Shown: in pieces, positions 43,941-53,018 of the stretch
Position numbering within the stretch: the stretch's first letter is position 1
How the letters are laid out: every line of letters begins with the position of its first letter
NCBI RefSeq assembly: GCF_000970285.1
Contig: NZ_CP009516.1
Coordinates: forward strand, 3,327,036 to 3,391,035
Direction: 5' to 3'
Length of the DNA stretch: 64,000 nt
Source of the DNA: Methanosarcina horonobensis HB-1 = JCM 15518
GTDB taxonomy: Archaea > Halobacteriota > Methanosarcinia > Methanosarcinales > Methanosarcinaceae
Translations under genes and position numbers: made by a program
Notes under the pieces: model-generated
Told to the model about the DNA's origin: nothing
Seen by the model: the letters and a program-made list of their open reading frames with translations, nothing else
The model's database searches: none

Positions 43941-44126
43941 TTAGAAGGCTGCATCAACATAGTCAACAGGTCTTTTAAAGACAGCTGTGATCATGCCGTT
44001 TTCATCGATCTCGTTTGAAAACTTAATCAGTTCCCAGCCTTCAACTCCAAGGTTGTTAAGGTCTTCTTTTGCCTTTGACCACTCACTGAACCTGATCTCT
44101 TTAACATCGTATTCCCAGATGGTCAC
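43941..44126 (-). CDS. DUF4177-like small protein
   Basis: This 61-residue protein has the short-domain pattern of DUF4177: an N-terminal strand (WEYDVKEIRF), a helix (SEWSKAKEDLNNLGVEGWEL) and a closing strand (MITAVFKRP). The LGxEGWEL motif is the family's most recognisable part. No function is known for the family. It stands alone between A/T-rich regions. Confidence 0.72.
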   Translation of the reverse strand: MTIWEYDVKEIRFSEWSKAKEDLNNLGVEGWELIKFSNEIDENGMITAVFKRPVDYVDAAF

Positions 44127-44402
44127 TTTCAGTCATCTCCAGTAAAATTGGGTAATATTATATCATATATTAACTGGAGGAATCTTCTATATGTAGCTTT
44201 TTAAAAAATAGATTTGAGATTAAGTCAACTAAACTTGATTTTCAGAACATAACCCGGTTCAGGTCAAACCAGAAGTAACACGACACTTCCCGACAAGCTC
44301 AAAATGCCAGACAACTCAGGCGATTCCAAGCTGCCTCAAAGGTACAACGTACGGGATTTGTCGGAATACACGGTTCGAGCTCTGGGGGACATAAGCCAGT
44401 TT

Positions 44403-45167
44403 TTAGGCCCAATCCCCGGAAACAAGGAAGTCAGCAACGGATTCTATTTCGGGAAGTTCCACGTTCAGCTCCTCTCCTGCAAACCCTGCCCGGAAAATTT
44501 CCATATCCGATGGTACTGAAGTCAGGACGTGAGTTTTGTCTACGGTTTCCAGCATAAAATGAGTCCCGATTTTATCCGCACGGTTAAGAATAAAGTACAG
44601 GGGTTTTCCGGCTTTTTCTGCAAGCTGTCTTATTTTTTCTGAAAGCCGTATGGACTCATAAGACGGGTCAAGTACCATCAGTACAAGGTCGCAACCCTCT
44701 TCAACCCCTCTTCCGAAGTGCTCGATTCCAGCTTCGGTGTCCACAAGCACCAGGTCTTCAGATGTGGTTTCTATGTTTTTCAGCAGGTGTTTGGCAAGCG
44801 CACCCATAGGACAGGCACAGCCTTCCCCGAAATCATGGATTTTCCCTACAGCCATCATTTTTATGTTCCCGTTCTTTACCGTATAAGCCTCAGGAATTTC
44901 GGGTATTCCCCATTTCTCGTCAAAAATGCTTGCAACTTCTCCTTTCTGAAATGCCTTCATCATCTTTTCTCCAAGGGCTTTTTTTCCTCCCAGGTAATTC
45001 GTGAAATCTTCAGGCATTTCAACACCAAGCTGTCTGTGCAGCCCGAAATTCGACTCATCGCTGTCCACGACAAGTACATTGTATCCTTTTCTTGCCATTG
45101 CCTTAGCAAGCAGGGCAGTAATCGTACTCTTGCCGCTTCCACCTTTTCCACATACAAGAACTTTCAT
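44403..45167 (-). CDS. cooC: CooC-like nickel-insertion ATPase (MinD/ParA family)
   Basis: The protein has about 254 residues. The deviant Walker A KGGSGKST near the start, DSDESNFGLH and the later DTEAGIEHFGRGV switch region are as in CooC. The CXC metal-binding pair is visible in GEGCACPMGALAKHLL. CooC-type ATPases deliver nickel to the active-site cluster of CO dehydrogenase as ATP-dependent dimers. ATG 45167 is chosen because GAGGTG precedes it. No CODH genes are present in the window. The name is by family resemblance, and other Fe-S or Ni enzymes could be the client. Confidence 0.85.
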   Translation of the reverse strand: MKVLVCGKGGSGKSTITALLAKAMARKGYNVLVVDSDESNFGLHRQLGVEMPEDFTNYLGGKKALGEKMMKAFQKGEVASIFDEKWGIPEIPEAYTVKNGNIKMMAVGKIHDFGEGCACPMGALAKHLLKNIETTSEDLVLVDTEAGIEHFGRGVEEGCDLVLMVLDPSYESIRLSEKIRQLAEKAGKPLYFILNRADKIGTHFMLETVDKTHVLTSVPSDMEIFRAGFAGEELNVELPEIESVADFLVSGDWA

Positions 45168-45185
45168 TTTCACACCTCTTTTCAA

Positions 45186-45618
45186 GACCTGTTTTTTTTC
45201 GGTAAATGAAGAAGCTTTTCAATTCCGCATGTTTTAGCCAGGTAACTGAGCATCAATTAAAACTTTAAATAAATTAATTAGCATTTATTCTTAATATTTT
45301 TTTAGTTTTTACGCTCAAATAAGAAAAAGATTCAAGATTGATAAAACTTTCGAAATAATACATTTCTTAAAAATGGTCGTCCTTAATTAATTATTTGATT
45401 TCTTCCGGAGTTCAGTAGAATTTTTGTTTCTCTTATTCTGTACTGCACCGGGCCTTAGCCGACCTGTCAGTCAGAGAAGAATTCAACAAATAGATAAAAA
45501 CAGCCGACATCCAGTTCCGCAGTTAAGAGAAGCAATGTACTGAAAAAAAATGTCTGCTGGCATGGAGATACTTTTCTTAATCCCGGAAGACTGTCTTTCA
45601 ATTCACACAACTTTTAAT
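45186..45618. other. Intergenic region with no gene seen
   Basis: These 430 bp of A/T-rich sequence lie upstream of the CooC-like gene (minus) and downstream of the broken amrS copy. No open frame with recognisable content was found. Confidence 0.5.
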
Positions 45619-46349
45619 TCACACTGTATAGAATAGAATTAAATTATACTTGAATCTCCCCAATGTTATCAGGTTTACAACCTCCACATGGACACCGAGC
45701 TGCTTTGCAAGCAGACATGCCTCAAGTACGGAAACCAGTTTTGCCCCGCAAATTTCCCGGTGGAATGCTTCGGAAAAACTCTTAATGTCCACGCTGAAGG
45801 CGTCAAGATAAGGTGCGATCTGCTCAAGGGCTTCAGGAGTGATGTAACCGTTAGTTACATAGCTTGTCCCGAGACCTGCTTCCTTTCCAAATTTTGCCCC
45901 GTTGTAAGTATACTCATACCAGACCGTGGGCTCGTTGTAAGTCCAGGAAACCGACTGGCAGCCTACCATTTTAGCCTGCCTGACAATCTGGGAGGGCTGA
46001 GGGTTCCCAGAGAAGCATCCTCAGGAACTGCCCTGGAAAGTATCCAGTTCTGGCAGTGCCTGCACCCGAAGTTGCAGCCTATGGTCCCTACCGAGTACGC
46101 CGTGGATCCCGGATAATAGTGGTAAAGGGGCTTCTGTTCTATATTCGCCACAGCTTCGCGTGCGACTTCTCCGTAGACAAGGGAGAAAAGCAACCTTTCG
46201 CAATTCTCCCTTATCCCACAGATGCCCCGTTTTCCGGGTTTGATCCTGCACCTATGGGCACAGAGGCTGCATTTCACCTCGCTTTCAGCAAGCTTTTCAT
46301 AAAACATGGCTTCATGAATCATTATACAAAATCCTCTTTTTTGGGCCAT
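45619..46349 (-). pseudogene. Broken AmrS-like radical SAM gene
   Basis: The first part (46349 to about 45963) encodes the N-terminal half, with KCSLCAHRCRIKPGKRGICG and the cluster motif CNFGCRHCQNW, much like the intact gene at 24156-25214. A one-base frame change near 45990 moves the rest into another frame, which continues as CQSVSWTYNEPTVWYEYTYN and ends early (VHVEVVNLITLG). About 110 residues of the C-terminal end are missing. The gene is frameshifted and truncated, so I call it a pseudogene. Confidence 0.85.
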
Positions 46350-46509
46350 GAGATTATGGAAACAGGTATGACAATGTTATCCTCTGTTCATTAGTTTCCT
46401 GAAGGGTAATAAGCCTGTGGTCTCATAAACAATATTGACTGCAACATTCTCTTCCTGCGGAGGTTTTTCTCTACACTAGAGAAGGTCTTTTGTTTTGAAA
46501 GGAGGAAAC

Positions 46510-46872
46510 ATGAAACCAAAAATTAATTCCACAAATTTTGGTTCTATAACGGTCAAAGGGGAGCCCTTCGAGCACGACATTCTTATCCGACTGAACGGGA
46601 ACGTAGAAAAACGCAGAAAAAAGCTTTCGAAAAAACTCTACGGGACGTCTCATAAAATCTCTCTTGCCGAAGCTAAATACATCTATGAAAAAGGAGCAGA
46701 TAGGCTAATCCTGGGAACCGGGCAGACAGGTTATGTGGAGCTCTCAAAGAAAGCCAGGGAATATTTTGAGAAAAAAGAATGTAAGGTCAAACTTCTTCCA
46801 ACCCCGAAAGCAATAAAAATCTGGAACAAAAGCAAGGGCAGTACCATCGCAATGTTTCACGTGACCTGCTGA
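46510..46872 (+). CDS. Mth938-like domain protein (DUF498/NDUFAF3 family)
   Basis: This 120-residue protein has the features of the Mth938 fold: a short N-terminal sheet (INSTNFGSITVKGEPFEHDI), a central ADRLILGTGQTGYVELSKKA motif and KVKLLPTPKAIKIWN near the end. The AAAGGAGG ribosome site before ATG 46510 sets the start. Relatives include the mitochondrial complex I assembly factor NDUFAF3 and Methanothermobacter Mth938, whose function in archaea is unknown. It lies divergent from the broken amrS gene. Confidence 0.85.
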   Translation: MKPKINSTNFGSITVKGEPFEHDILIRLNGNVEKRRKKLSKKLYGTSHKISLAEAKYIYEKGADRLILGTGQTGYVELSKKAREYFEKKECKVKLLPTPKAIKIWNKSKGSTIAMFHVTC

Positions 46873-47011
46873 ATTCTGGATTTTCTTCTCATCAGGATTT
46901 CTTCAGGATTTCATAGCTTTCTTATGTTTTATTGTGCTTTCTCATATTTTATTGTGCTTTATTCAGGTTTTATTGTGTTTTATCAGTTTTTATCATCCTT
47001 TATCATTTTTG

Positions 47012-48529
47012 TCAGGCATTTTTATATCCAAAAATCTTCTGCATGCAGTTTTCCATTTTTTCAATCTCTTCATCCGTGAGCATGGAAAATATAGACTTGC
47101 GCTTTTTTCCTGAGAGTTTGCCCCTGTTCTGGAGGCTGATAGTTATAAAAACGTCCAGCAGGCGGTCTGGCATGTCAACGATTTCCCTGATTACGAACCT
47201 GGCACGGTCATAATTTCTCAAGTACTCTAATTCTGCTTCCATTTCCGAGTCAATAGTGTCAAGAATTGTGGCGAAAAGATATTCTGTAAACAGTGTCATG
47301 TCAATGTAACGGTAGTAGTTTGCATGGTTTCCCTGTGCGGTAATTCTTTTTTCCTCATCAAGGGTATACTCTACGAAATGTAAAAGGGGCTTTGAAAACA
47401 GTTCAAGGGTCTCATCATACCTGTCAAGGTTTTTGAGCATCGTTGCCGAAACCGGAAAAATCACACCTCTGGGGGTAAAACCGGTTTGTCCAAGGACATG
47501 ATGAATTAGAAAACGATGCACTCTGCCATTCCCATCTTCAAAAGGGTGAAGGAAAACAAAACCAAAAGAAACTACTGCTGCTGAAACTACAGGATGGATT
47601 TCCGAAGAGAGAATGCGTTTACAGGTCCTCAGGAGCCCTTCCATGAGATCTGGAAGATCATCGGGTGAAGGGGGAATGAAGTGCACAATTTCCTGGTACC
47701 TTCCTATGCTTTCTCCGACATAGTTCTGGGTCATTCGGTAATCGTCACCTGCAAACCTTGGTTCTATTACCGTTTTCTGGAGCTCTATCAGGGAATCCCT
47801 GTTGCAGAAATCCTTTTGACCTGCCAGTTTCAAAAGTTCTATAAAACGAATACTGCGTTTCTGGTCAGGCTTGGAGTGTTCTATATCGAAAGATGATTTT
47901 GTTTCCTTTGTATAAAAGTAAGATAGGGCTCTCCTGAGCATAGGTTCAGGATATTCTTTTAGAAGGGATTTACAGCGCCTGTCCAGGCCCTCAGCTTCGA
48001 AATTATTCAAAAGATTGGTTTTTCGCACAAGAGGACAGAACTCCTTATTTCCCGGAAGGTTATTGTAAACTCTATGCCTCTTGCTCGAAACCCTATCAGC
48101 TGTATAGTAAGTTTCCTCTTCCAGCAGGTCTACATACCTTACCGCTTTTAAGTCTTCAAGGGGTAGCTTTTTTTCGGTCAGGAACTCATATAAAAACCAG
48201 ATTTTCCGTGTATATTTCCCTGAAGGTTTTTTCTTAACAAACTCACAAATCTCATCGGGATCAACTTTTTCAAACAGGAAAGCAAGGACCTGGAGATTTA
48301 CTCCTTCATACTTCAGGGCAAACTCAAGCTGCTCTCCGGTTGATTCCCCGGGGAAATAACCTGAAGGAAAGATATTCCAGACAGTTCCATCCCTTTCTTC
48401 AGTTCTCCTTGGGCCTTTTTCCGAAATAAAAGATTTACAGTAGTGGGGGAAAACCTCAAGGTCGTAAAATTCAATCAGGTAAGTGTATCCGACTTTCAAA
48501 AGATGTTCTTCATCTCTTTCAGCAGGCAT
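47012..48529 (-). CDS. Fic-domain protein (probable AMP transferase)
   Basis: The 505-residue protein carries the Fic motif FLHPFEDGNGRVHR (residues 326-339), with the catalytic His and the phosphate-binding loop. An upstream segment (TKETKSSFDIEHSKPDQK, Ser213 to Glu217) resembles the inhibitory (S/T)XXXE(G/N) helix, with His in place of Gly or Asn. Fic enzymes usually attach AMP from ATP to a hydroxyl of a target protein. GGAG precedes the ATG. No antitoxin-like gene is adjacent, and the inhibitory helix appears to be built in. Confidence 0.9.
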   Translation of the reverse strand: MPAERDEEHLLKVGYTYLIEFYDLEVFPHYCKSFISEKGPRRTEERDGTVWNIFPSGYFPGESTGEQLEFALKYEGVNLQVLAFLFEKVDPDEICEFVKKKPSGKYTRKIWFLYEFLTEKKLPLEDLKAVRYVDLLEEETYYTADRVSSKRHRVYNNLPGNKEFCPLVRKTNLLNNFEAEGLDRRCKSLLKEYPEPMLRRALSYFYTKETKSSFDIEHSKPDQKRSIRFIELLKLAGQKDFCNRDSLIELQKTVIEPRFAGDDYRMTQNYVGESIGRYQEIVHFIPPSPDDLPDLMEGLLRTCKRILSSEIHPVVSAAVVSFGFVFLHPFEDGNGRVHRFLIHHVLGQTGFTPRGVIFPVSATMLKNLDRYDETLELFSKPLLHFVEYTLDEEKRITAQGNHANYYRYIDMTLFTEYLFATILDTIDSEMEAELEYLRNYDRARFVIREIVDMPDRLLDVFITISLQNRGKLSGKKRKSIFSMLTDEEIEKMENCMQKIFGYKNA

Positions 48530-48926
48530 TTTAACTCCGGGAATTCCATTTTAATATCTTTTTATCTTTGTTGAGTTCTTTTGACCTTTATCAGCAGCTG
48601 CACGTTTTTAGAATTAGAGATTTTAGATGCCTCTGTTCTTTTTTGATTGCAGAGTAGATTTTTGAGTTTTGATTGAAGAGAAGATTTTTGCAGAGAAAAC
48701 TTAAAATCTCAACTGATTATGGAAATTTTGTTCAGGAAATCAGTCCTGATCAAAAAAACATTCAGGAAATTAAAATTTTGTTCAATATTCTACGTAATAG
48801 TAAAAAAACATTTGCAAAAAAGGATAAGTTGAAAAAAATGTTCAACTTAAGTACCTTCAATTCGTAAACGAATGTTAAAGAATTTACATTAAATTTTGAT
48901 AAAGTGGAGGCCTGGAAGCTTTCCGC
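48530..48926. other. Intergenic region with no convincing gene
   Basis: A 64-codon TTG-initiated frame (48673-48867) is Lys- and Asn-rich, as expected of A/T-rich noncoding DNA. No motif or ribosome site supports it. The promoter of the Fic gene should lie here. Confidence 0.45.
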
Positions 48927-50036
48927 TCAAATCTCAATTAGCTCATATTCCCTGCTCCCAAGCCCGATTTTCTTAGCGTACTCAAGCTGGTGGGTGCCGT
49001 CAACTCTGGGCCATGTCCCTTTGAACTTGTCAGCTCCTGTCTCATGGTTGCACTGAAGAGCAGAGCCCACAAGCCCTTTCTGCCTGTTTACAAGGTCATA
49101 GCTTGCCTGGTCGAGGGCAACAGGGTCTTTTGAAGCTAGAATGCCTATATCAGGAACAATAGGGGCATCGCTCCAGGGCACACAGTCGCAGTCAGGCGTG
49201 ATTTTAAGCAGGAAATTGATGTAGCCTACTCTGCCCTCTTTTCCTTTTACTGCCCCACGTGCATATTCTGTCATGTACTCAAGAAAAATCGGGATGTCAT
49301 GTTCCCAGTCTATATCAATGGCACCTGCCGGACAGACTTCCATGCATTGCCCGCAGCTTACGCAGGCTTCAACTTCAATTCTTGATAGTTCACCTTCAAG
49401 GGCGGCTGCTCCTGTTGGACAGATTTCGACACACTTCCCGCAGCCTATGCACAATTCTTCATTGACCTGCGGACTTGTAGGGAAGTGCTGATCCTTCTTT
49501 CCGGCAGCAGGTGCACATCCCATTGCAAGGTTCTTTATAGACCCTCCGAAACCTGCAACAATGTGCCCTTTGAAGTGGGACATTACAATCATCGAATCCG
49601 CAGCAACGATATCAGACCCTATCTTTACGGACTTGAAGTGATTTTGATTGATCTCAACCTCTGATATGTTCTGGCTCCTGAGCCCATCAGAAATTATAAG
49701 CGGAGCCCGGACGACAGAATAATCAAAACCATGTTCTATGGCTGTTGTCAGGTGGTCAACTGCATTATGCCGGCTCCCTGAATAGAGGGTATTTGTGTCA
49801 GTGATAAATGGTTTCGCTCCGGCTGTCCTTACTTTATCCACCACCTGCCGGACAAAAACAGGGTTGATATAGCCGTCGTTCCCGTATTCCCCAAAATGGA
49901 TCTTGATAGCGGTCAGGTCTTCTGCTCCAAGCAGTTCGACAAAACCCGCCTCGTCAAAAAGCTTCTGGATCTTGCTAATCTTACTTTCGTGAGGATTTTT
50001 TGCCCTCAGGTCTGCGAAATAGACTTTACTTGCCAT
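48927..50036 (-). CDS. DUF362 protein with two [4Fe-4S] ferredoxin motifs
   Basis: This 369-residue protein has a DUF362 N-terminal domain (SKIQKLFDEAGFVELLG ... MSHFKGHIVAGFGGSIKNLA). Two CXXCXXCXXXCP motifs are read as CIGCGKCVEICPTGAAAL and CVSCGQCMEVCPAGAI, followed by the DUF362 ending (LASKDPVALDQASYDLVNRQ). It is a soluble iron-sulphur protein of unknown reaction, frequent in methanogens and anaerobes. It is transcribed in the same direction as rsgA, which lies 193 bp upstream. Confidence 0.92.
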   Translation of the reverse strand: MASKVYFADLRAKNPHESKISKIQKLFDEAGFVELLGAEDLTAIKIHFGEYGNDGYINPVFVRQVVDKVRTAGAKPFITDTNTLYSGSRHNAVDHLTTAIEHGFDYSVVRAPLIISDGLRSQNISEVEINQNHFKSVKIGSDIVAADSMIVMSHFKGHIVAGFGGSIKNLAMGCAPAAGKKDQHFPTSPQVNEELCIGCGKCVEICPTGAAALEGELSRIEVEACVSCGQCMEVCPAGAIDIDWEHDIPIFLEYMTEYARGAVKGKEGRVGYINFLLKITPDCDCVPWSDAPIVPDIGILASKDPVALDQASYDLVNRQKGLVGSALQCNHETGADKFKGTWPRVDGTHQLEYAKKIGLGSREYELIEI

Positions 50037-50140
50037 TCAAGTACCTCCCTTTAAAAGAAATCAGATTCTATTCTTTACCCGTTCTATGCAGTCAAGAAAG
50101 TCTTTTTCGTTTTTAGGTGTTACGCTGTTAGGCGAAGGAT

Positions 50141-50166
50141 AATACTACTCCTCGAGAGGAGGTATT
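50141..50166 (-). terminator. Short GC-rich hairpin between rsgA and the DUF362 gene
   Basis: AATAC-TA-CTCCTC pairs with GAGGAG-GTATT around a tiny loop, with two unpaired bases on one side. A T run follows on the minus strand only weakly. It might terminate rsgA or fold in the leader of the DUF362 gene. Confidence 0.3.
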
Positions 50167-50229
50167 CAGCATGTCAGGACTGTACAGGTAAAAATGAGAT
50201 TCAGGATGATTGGCAAAAAATGTTTAACT

Positions 50230-51339
50230 TCACTGCTTTCCCGTAAATTTCTTATACTTTTTTATGTCCACTGCTATTTGTTTGTATCTTTCCTTTTCAA
50301 GCCTCTTCAGCCCGATTTCAGCTTTTTTCGTCTGGAATATTAGCTCTTCGGTTAACCTGTGATAGCTGGCAAGCCTTTCCTCAGAAATAAGCCCATCCTC
50401 AACCGCCTTAAGTACAGCACAGCCCGGCTCGTCCCGGTGAGTGCAGTCTTTAAACTTGCAATTGCGGGCTGCGTCAACAATCTCGGAAAAAGCTTTCTCA
50501 AGCCCTTCGGCAGAGTCTCCGAGCTGGATTTCCCTGATCCCTGGGTTGTCTACAAGAACCGCTCCGTTTGGAAGAGGGAACATCTGACGGACTGTAGTTG
50601 TGTGCCTACCTTTTTCATCGTCTTCTCTGATACCCCCAGTTTTCTGGACAGTCTCACCAAGAAGAGAGTTGATAAGCGTGGATTTTCCGACACCAGAGGA
50701 ACCTACGAGTGCAACTGTTTCCCCCGGTTTCAGGTAAGGACTGAGTGCATCAAGCCCGGTTTTTGAAAGAGCGCTTAACGGAACAACCGGCACGATCCCT
50801 GCAATCGACTGAATTTTTTCTACCACCTGGGTTGGGTTATCCTCAAGGTCGATTTTGTTAAGTAAAATCACAGGTCTTGCCCCGGAAGAGTATACAATTG
50901 CGAGATACCTTTCAAGCCTTCGAAGGTTGAGATCCTTACCAACGGAAGTCACGATAAAAATAGTATCAAGGTTTGCAGCAATTATCTGTTCCCCGCCTCC
51001 GTCTCCTGCTGCTCCTCTTGAAAGGCAGGTTCTCCTGGGCAGGATGTTCACAACCATGCGTGAACCAGTCTCGGGCTGGTCAAGCAAAACGACAAAATCC
51101 CCTACAACCGGCTGCTTCCCGATTTTCTGGAGTGCACCGGAAATTCCTGCCTGTACGACAGTTCCAGGAATGAGAACATCGCAGACTGTTTTGTGCCTTG
51201 AAGAGATTCTTCCGGGAACGTAAGGACCTTTGTAGGCAGAAAAAGCCAGTTCAAGCTCCTCATTCCATCCTGGAATTTTATCGGTAAGACTGTTAACCGA
51301 AGTATTGCCTGAACATGCCGCTTCGCAGTGGTCATTCAT
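50230..51339 (-). CDS. rsgA: Ribosome small subunit-dependent GTPase A
   Basis: This 369-residue circularly permuted GTPase shows G4 (LLNKIDLED) before G1 ([16 protein letters not shown]) and then G3 ([13 protein letters not shown]). An OB-like N-terminal domain ([20 protein letters not shown]) precedes them, and a C-terminal zinc finger ([14 protein letters not shown]) follows. RsgA releases factors late in small ribosomal subunit maturation in bacteria; the archaeal homologue is assumed to act on the ribosome too. The gene is bacterial in type and may have been acquired by transfer. Confidence 0.94.
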   Translation of the reverse strand: MNDHCEAACSGNTSVNSLTDKIPGWNEELELAFSAYKGPYVPGRISSRHKTVCDVLIPGTVVQAGISGALQKIGKQPVVGDFVVLLDQPETGSRMVVNILPRRTCLSRGAAGDGGGEQIIAANLDTIFIVTSVGKDLNLRRLERYLAIVYSSGARPVILLNKIDLEDNPTQVVEKIQSIAGIVPVVPLSALSKTGLDALSPYLKPGETVALVGSSGVGKSTLINSLLGETVQKTGGIREDDEKGRHTTTVRQMFPLPNGAVLVDNPGIREIQLGDSAEGLEKAFSEIVDAARNCKFKDCTHRDEPGCAVLKAVEDGLISEERLASYHRLTEELIFQTKKAEIGLKRLEKERYKQIAVDIKKYKKFTGKQ

Positions 51340-51484
51340 GAAATGTAACTATCGGTTTGACATGGATAAGTCTTTTGATACTTCAACCGTTATAATTTCG
51401 ATTAAACCTGAAAAGCTCTTCTAGCTCTTCTTTTACGGCTGTAAAAGCTCACCCCGCCAAGAAAATCCCGCAATTACAAACTAT

Positions 51485-51494
51485 TTTTATATTA
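51485..51494 (+). promoter_or_regulatory. TATA box for the small membrane protein gene
   Basis: TTTTATATTA ends 19 bp before ATG 51514, so transcription should begin at about the start codon (leaderless). Confidence 0.45.
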
Positions 51495-51513
51495 AAGTAA
51501 CAAATCCAGAGTA

Positions 51514-51813
51514 ATGACCAGATTGGCACTTTTATTGATAGCTGTAACTTTAATTGTCACCACTATAACTGTTTATCTTATTTCCTTCCGCAGAGGAAAA
51601 AAGGCAGATAAAACTGGTAAATACATGAGTGAACATGGAAAAAAGGAAGGGAAAAACATGGAAAATGAAAAAGAGGATGCAATGAGCTCTGGACTCGCCC
51701 TTGGCATGTCATTAGGTTTGATAATTGGTATCCTGATGGACAATATAGCCCTGGGAGTTGCTCTCGGCTCTGCTCTTGGAATGGCTCTGGGAGCTGTACT
51801 TGGAAAAATATGA
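51514..51813 (+). CDS. Small protein with N-terminal helix and glycine-zipper-like C-terminus
   Basis: This 99-residue protein has an N-terminal membrane helix (LALLLIAVTLIVTTITVYLI), a charged Lys/Glu middle and a Gly/Ala/Leu C-terminal stretch with regular glycines (GLALGMSLGLIIGILMDNIA, ALGSALGMALGAVLGKI). The spacing resembles glycine-zipper membrane segments. I do not recognise the family. A TATA box just upstream and no ribosome site suggest leaderless expression. It is followed by a DUF2283 gene in the same direction. Confidence 0.7.
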   Translation: MTRLALLLIAVTLIVTTITVYLISFRRGKKADKTGKYMSEHGKKEGKNMENEKEDAMSSGLALGMSLGLIIGILMDNIALGVALGSALGMALGAVLGKI

Positions 51814-51908
51814 TTTGATCATAGTAGTATCTCGTAAAAGTCTTAACCCAGATAAGATTTCTATAATAACTGTTCACCAACAAGAAGCAAAAAGGAGACG
51901 GGGTAATA

Positions 51909-52277
51909 ATGCCAGAAGGTAAAAAAAATATCGATCTATGGAGATATGATTTCGAAACGGATACTTTCTTTTTCCGTGATAAAAATCTACAATACCATAC
52001 TTCGATAGATATGGGGAATTTGATACTAGATCTGGGGGAAGATGGAACTCCCATTGGTATAGAATTACTTGACGCCTCTAAAAATTTTAATGTTTCAAAA
52101 ATTGTAATGAAAGGAATTGAAGGCTTTAATGCCACTATCGACGTTTCAGAAACCGAGATAAAAGTAACAATAAAAGCATTTGTTAAACTCAGAAACACTA
52201 AAGTTGAAAAAGTAAGTGTTTCGTATGGAGTCAATGACGTAAATTTGCAAACTGGGCAAACAGCTATGGTTAGTTAA
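51909..52277 (+). CDS. DUF2283 family protein
   Basis: This 122-residue protein carries the DUF2283-type core: YHTSIDMGNLILDLGEDGTP, then IGIELLDASKNF. An AAAAGGAG site lies upstream of the ATG. The family is small and of unknown function, often near toxin-antitoxin or regulatory genes. The last 60 residues add a beta-rich extension (KVTIKAFVKLRNTKVEKVSV). A hairpin with T tract directly follows the stop codon. Confidence 0.78.
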   Translation: MPEGKKNIDLWRYDFETDTFFFRDKNLQYHTSIDMGNLILDLGEDGTPIGIELLDASKNFNVSKIVMKGIEGFNATIDVSETEIKVTIKAFVKLRNTKVEKVSVSYGVNDVNLQTGQTAMVS

Positions 52278-52313
52278 AAATAGAATCCCTGATCTCTATT
52301 TTTGCTTTTTTAT
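52276..52313 (+). terminator. Hairpin-T terminator after the DUF2283 gene
   Basis: A perfect 9-bp stem AAAAATAGA/TCTATTTTT (52276-52284 and 52295-52303) around a 10-nt loop is followed by a six-T run. Confidence 0.65.
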
Positions 52314-52435
52314 TAATCGTTGTGCGATTCTTTTAATAAAAATTTAACTCATTTTGCCTTCACATTTGCATTTTGAATCAACGTGATTCACTTGTTTTCT
52401 CCCTTTAACTCAATCCCACATGCTTCTGCTGGAGT

Positions 52436-52714
52436 ATTAGTGAACTACTGGTCCTCCCACTATGCTTATAATCTACACTTCATCCAGGTATCTCTGCAGC
52501 TTATCCGCAAGTTTGCCAATATGAATACCATCAACAAATGCATGATGAACCTAGCTGCAAAAGGCATCATAAATTTGCCTTCTTTTTCATGATATTTTCC
52601 CCAATCAATTATGGGTTGCGCTTTTTCCCTGTTTCCAAAGTACTTGTGCGAAATATGTGTAAATGCTATCCACGGCAGGACAGAGAATTGATATACATCG
52701 TTTTCTACAGGGCC
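52436..52714 (-). pseudogene. 3' fragment of a CAT-like gene, copy A
   Basis: The DNA closely matches the 3' part of the intact CAT-like gene (55196-55843) plus about 40 bp of its downstream flank, on the same strand. The match ends abruptly at ACAGGGCC, corresponding to intact position about 55440. The stretch encodes the catalytic-end region in interrupted frames. It is a remnant, not a functional gene. Its break matches the start of copy B at 60004. Confidence 0.8.
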
Positions 52715-53018
52715 TTAATAACTTGTTTGATGACAATAGAGATTGCTCCTCATTTTTTGTGGGGACAAAAATAAAGGGCATTTTTACAATCTTATTTTTA
52801 TAGATTTTTTTGGTAAAAAAGAGAATCTAGAGAATTTCTACAGAGCCTGTATTTTTTACAGTCATATACCCACTAACTCACTGTGGGTGTGCCAGCGCAA
52901 GTTTTCTTGTTATAATTAAAGGTAATTTTCATACTTAGTGTTAAACCATAACGGTTTTATGTTATTAATTTTTATAGCTTTTAATATCTTAAAATTTAGT
53001 TTTTATTGGGTAGATACT
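52715..53018. other. Sequence between CAT copy A and the P-type ATPase
   Basis: No gene is seen. A short inverted repeat ACCCAC/GTGGGT (52868-52888) lies about 130 bp before the ATPase start. An open frame upstream of ATG 53019 extends to GTG 52938 but is not supported by homology. Confidence 0.4.

Noticed and set aside
44304-44519. 71-codon plus-strand frame
   Set aside because: Its second half is antisense to the CooC-like gene, and nothing in it resembles a known protein.
48673-48867. 64-codon Lys/Asn-rich frame
   Set aside because: Composition is that of noncoding A/T-rich DNA; TTG start without a ribosome site.
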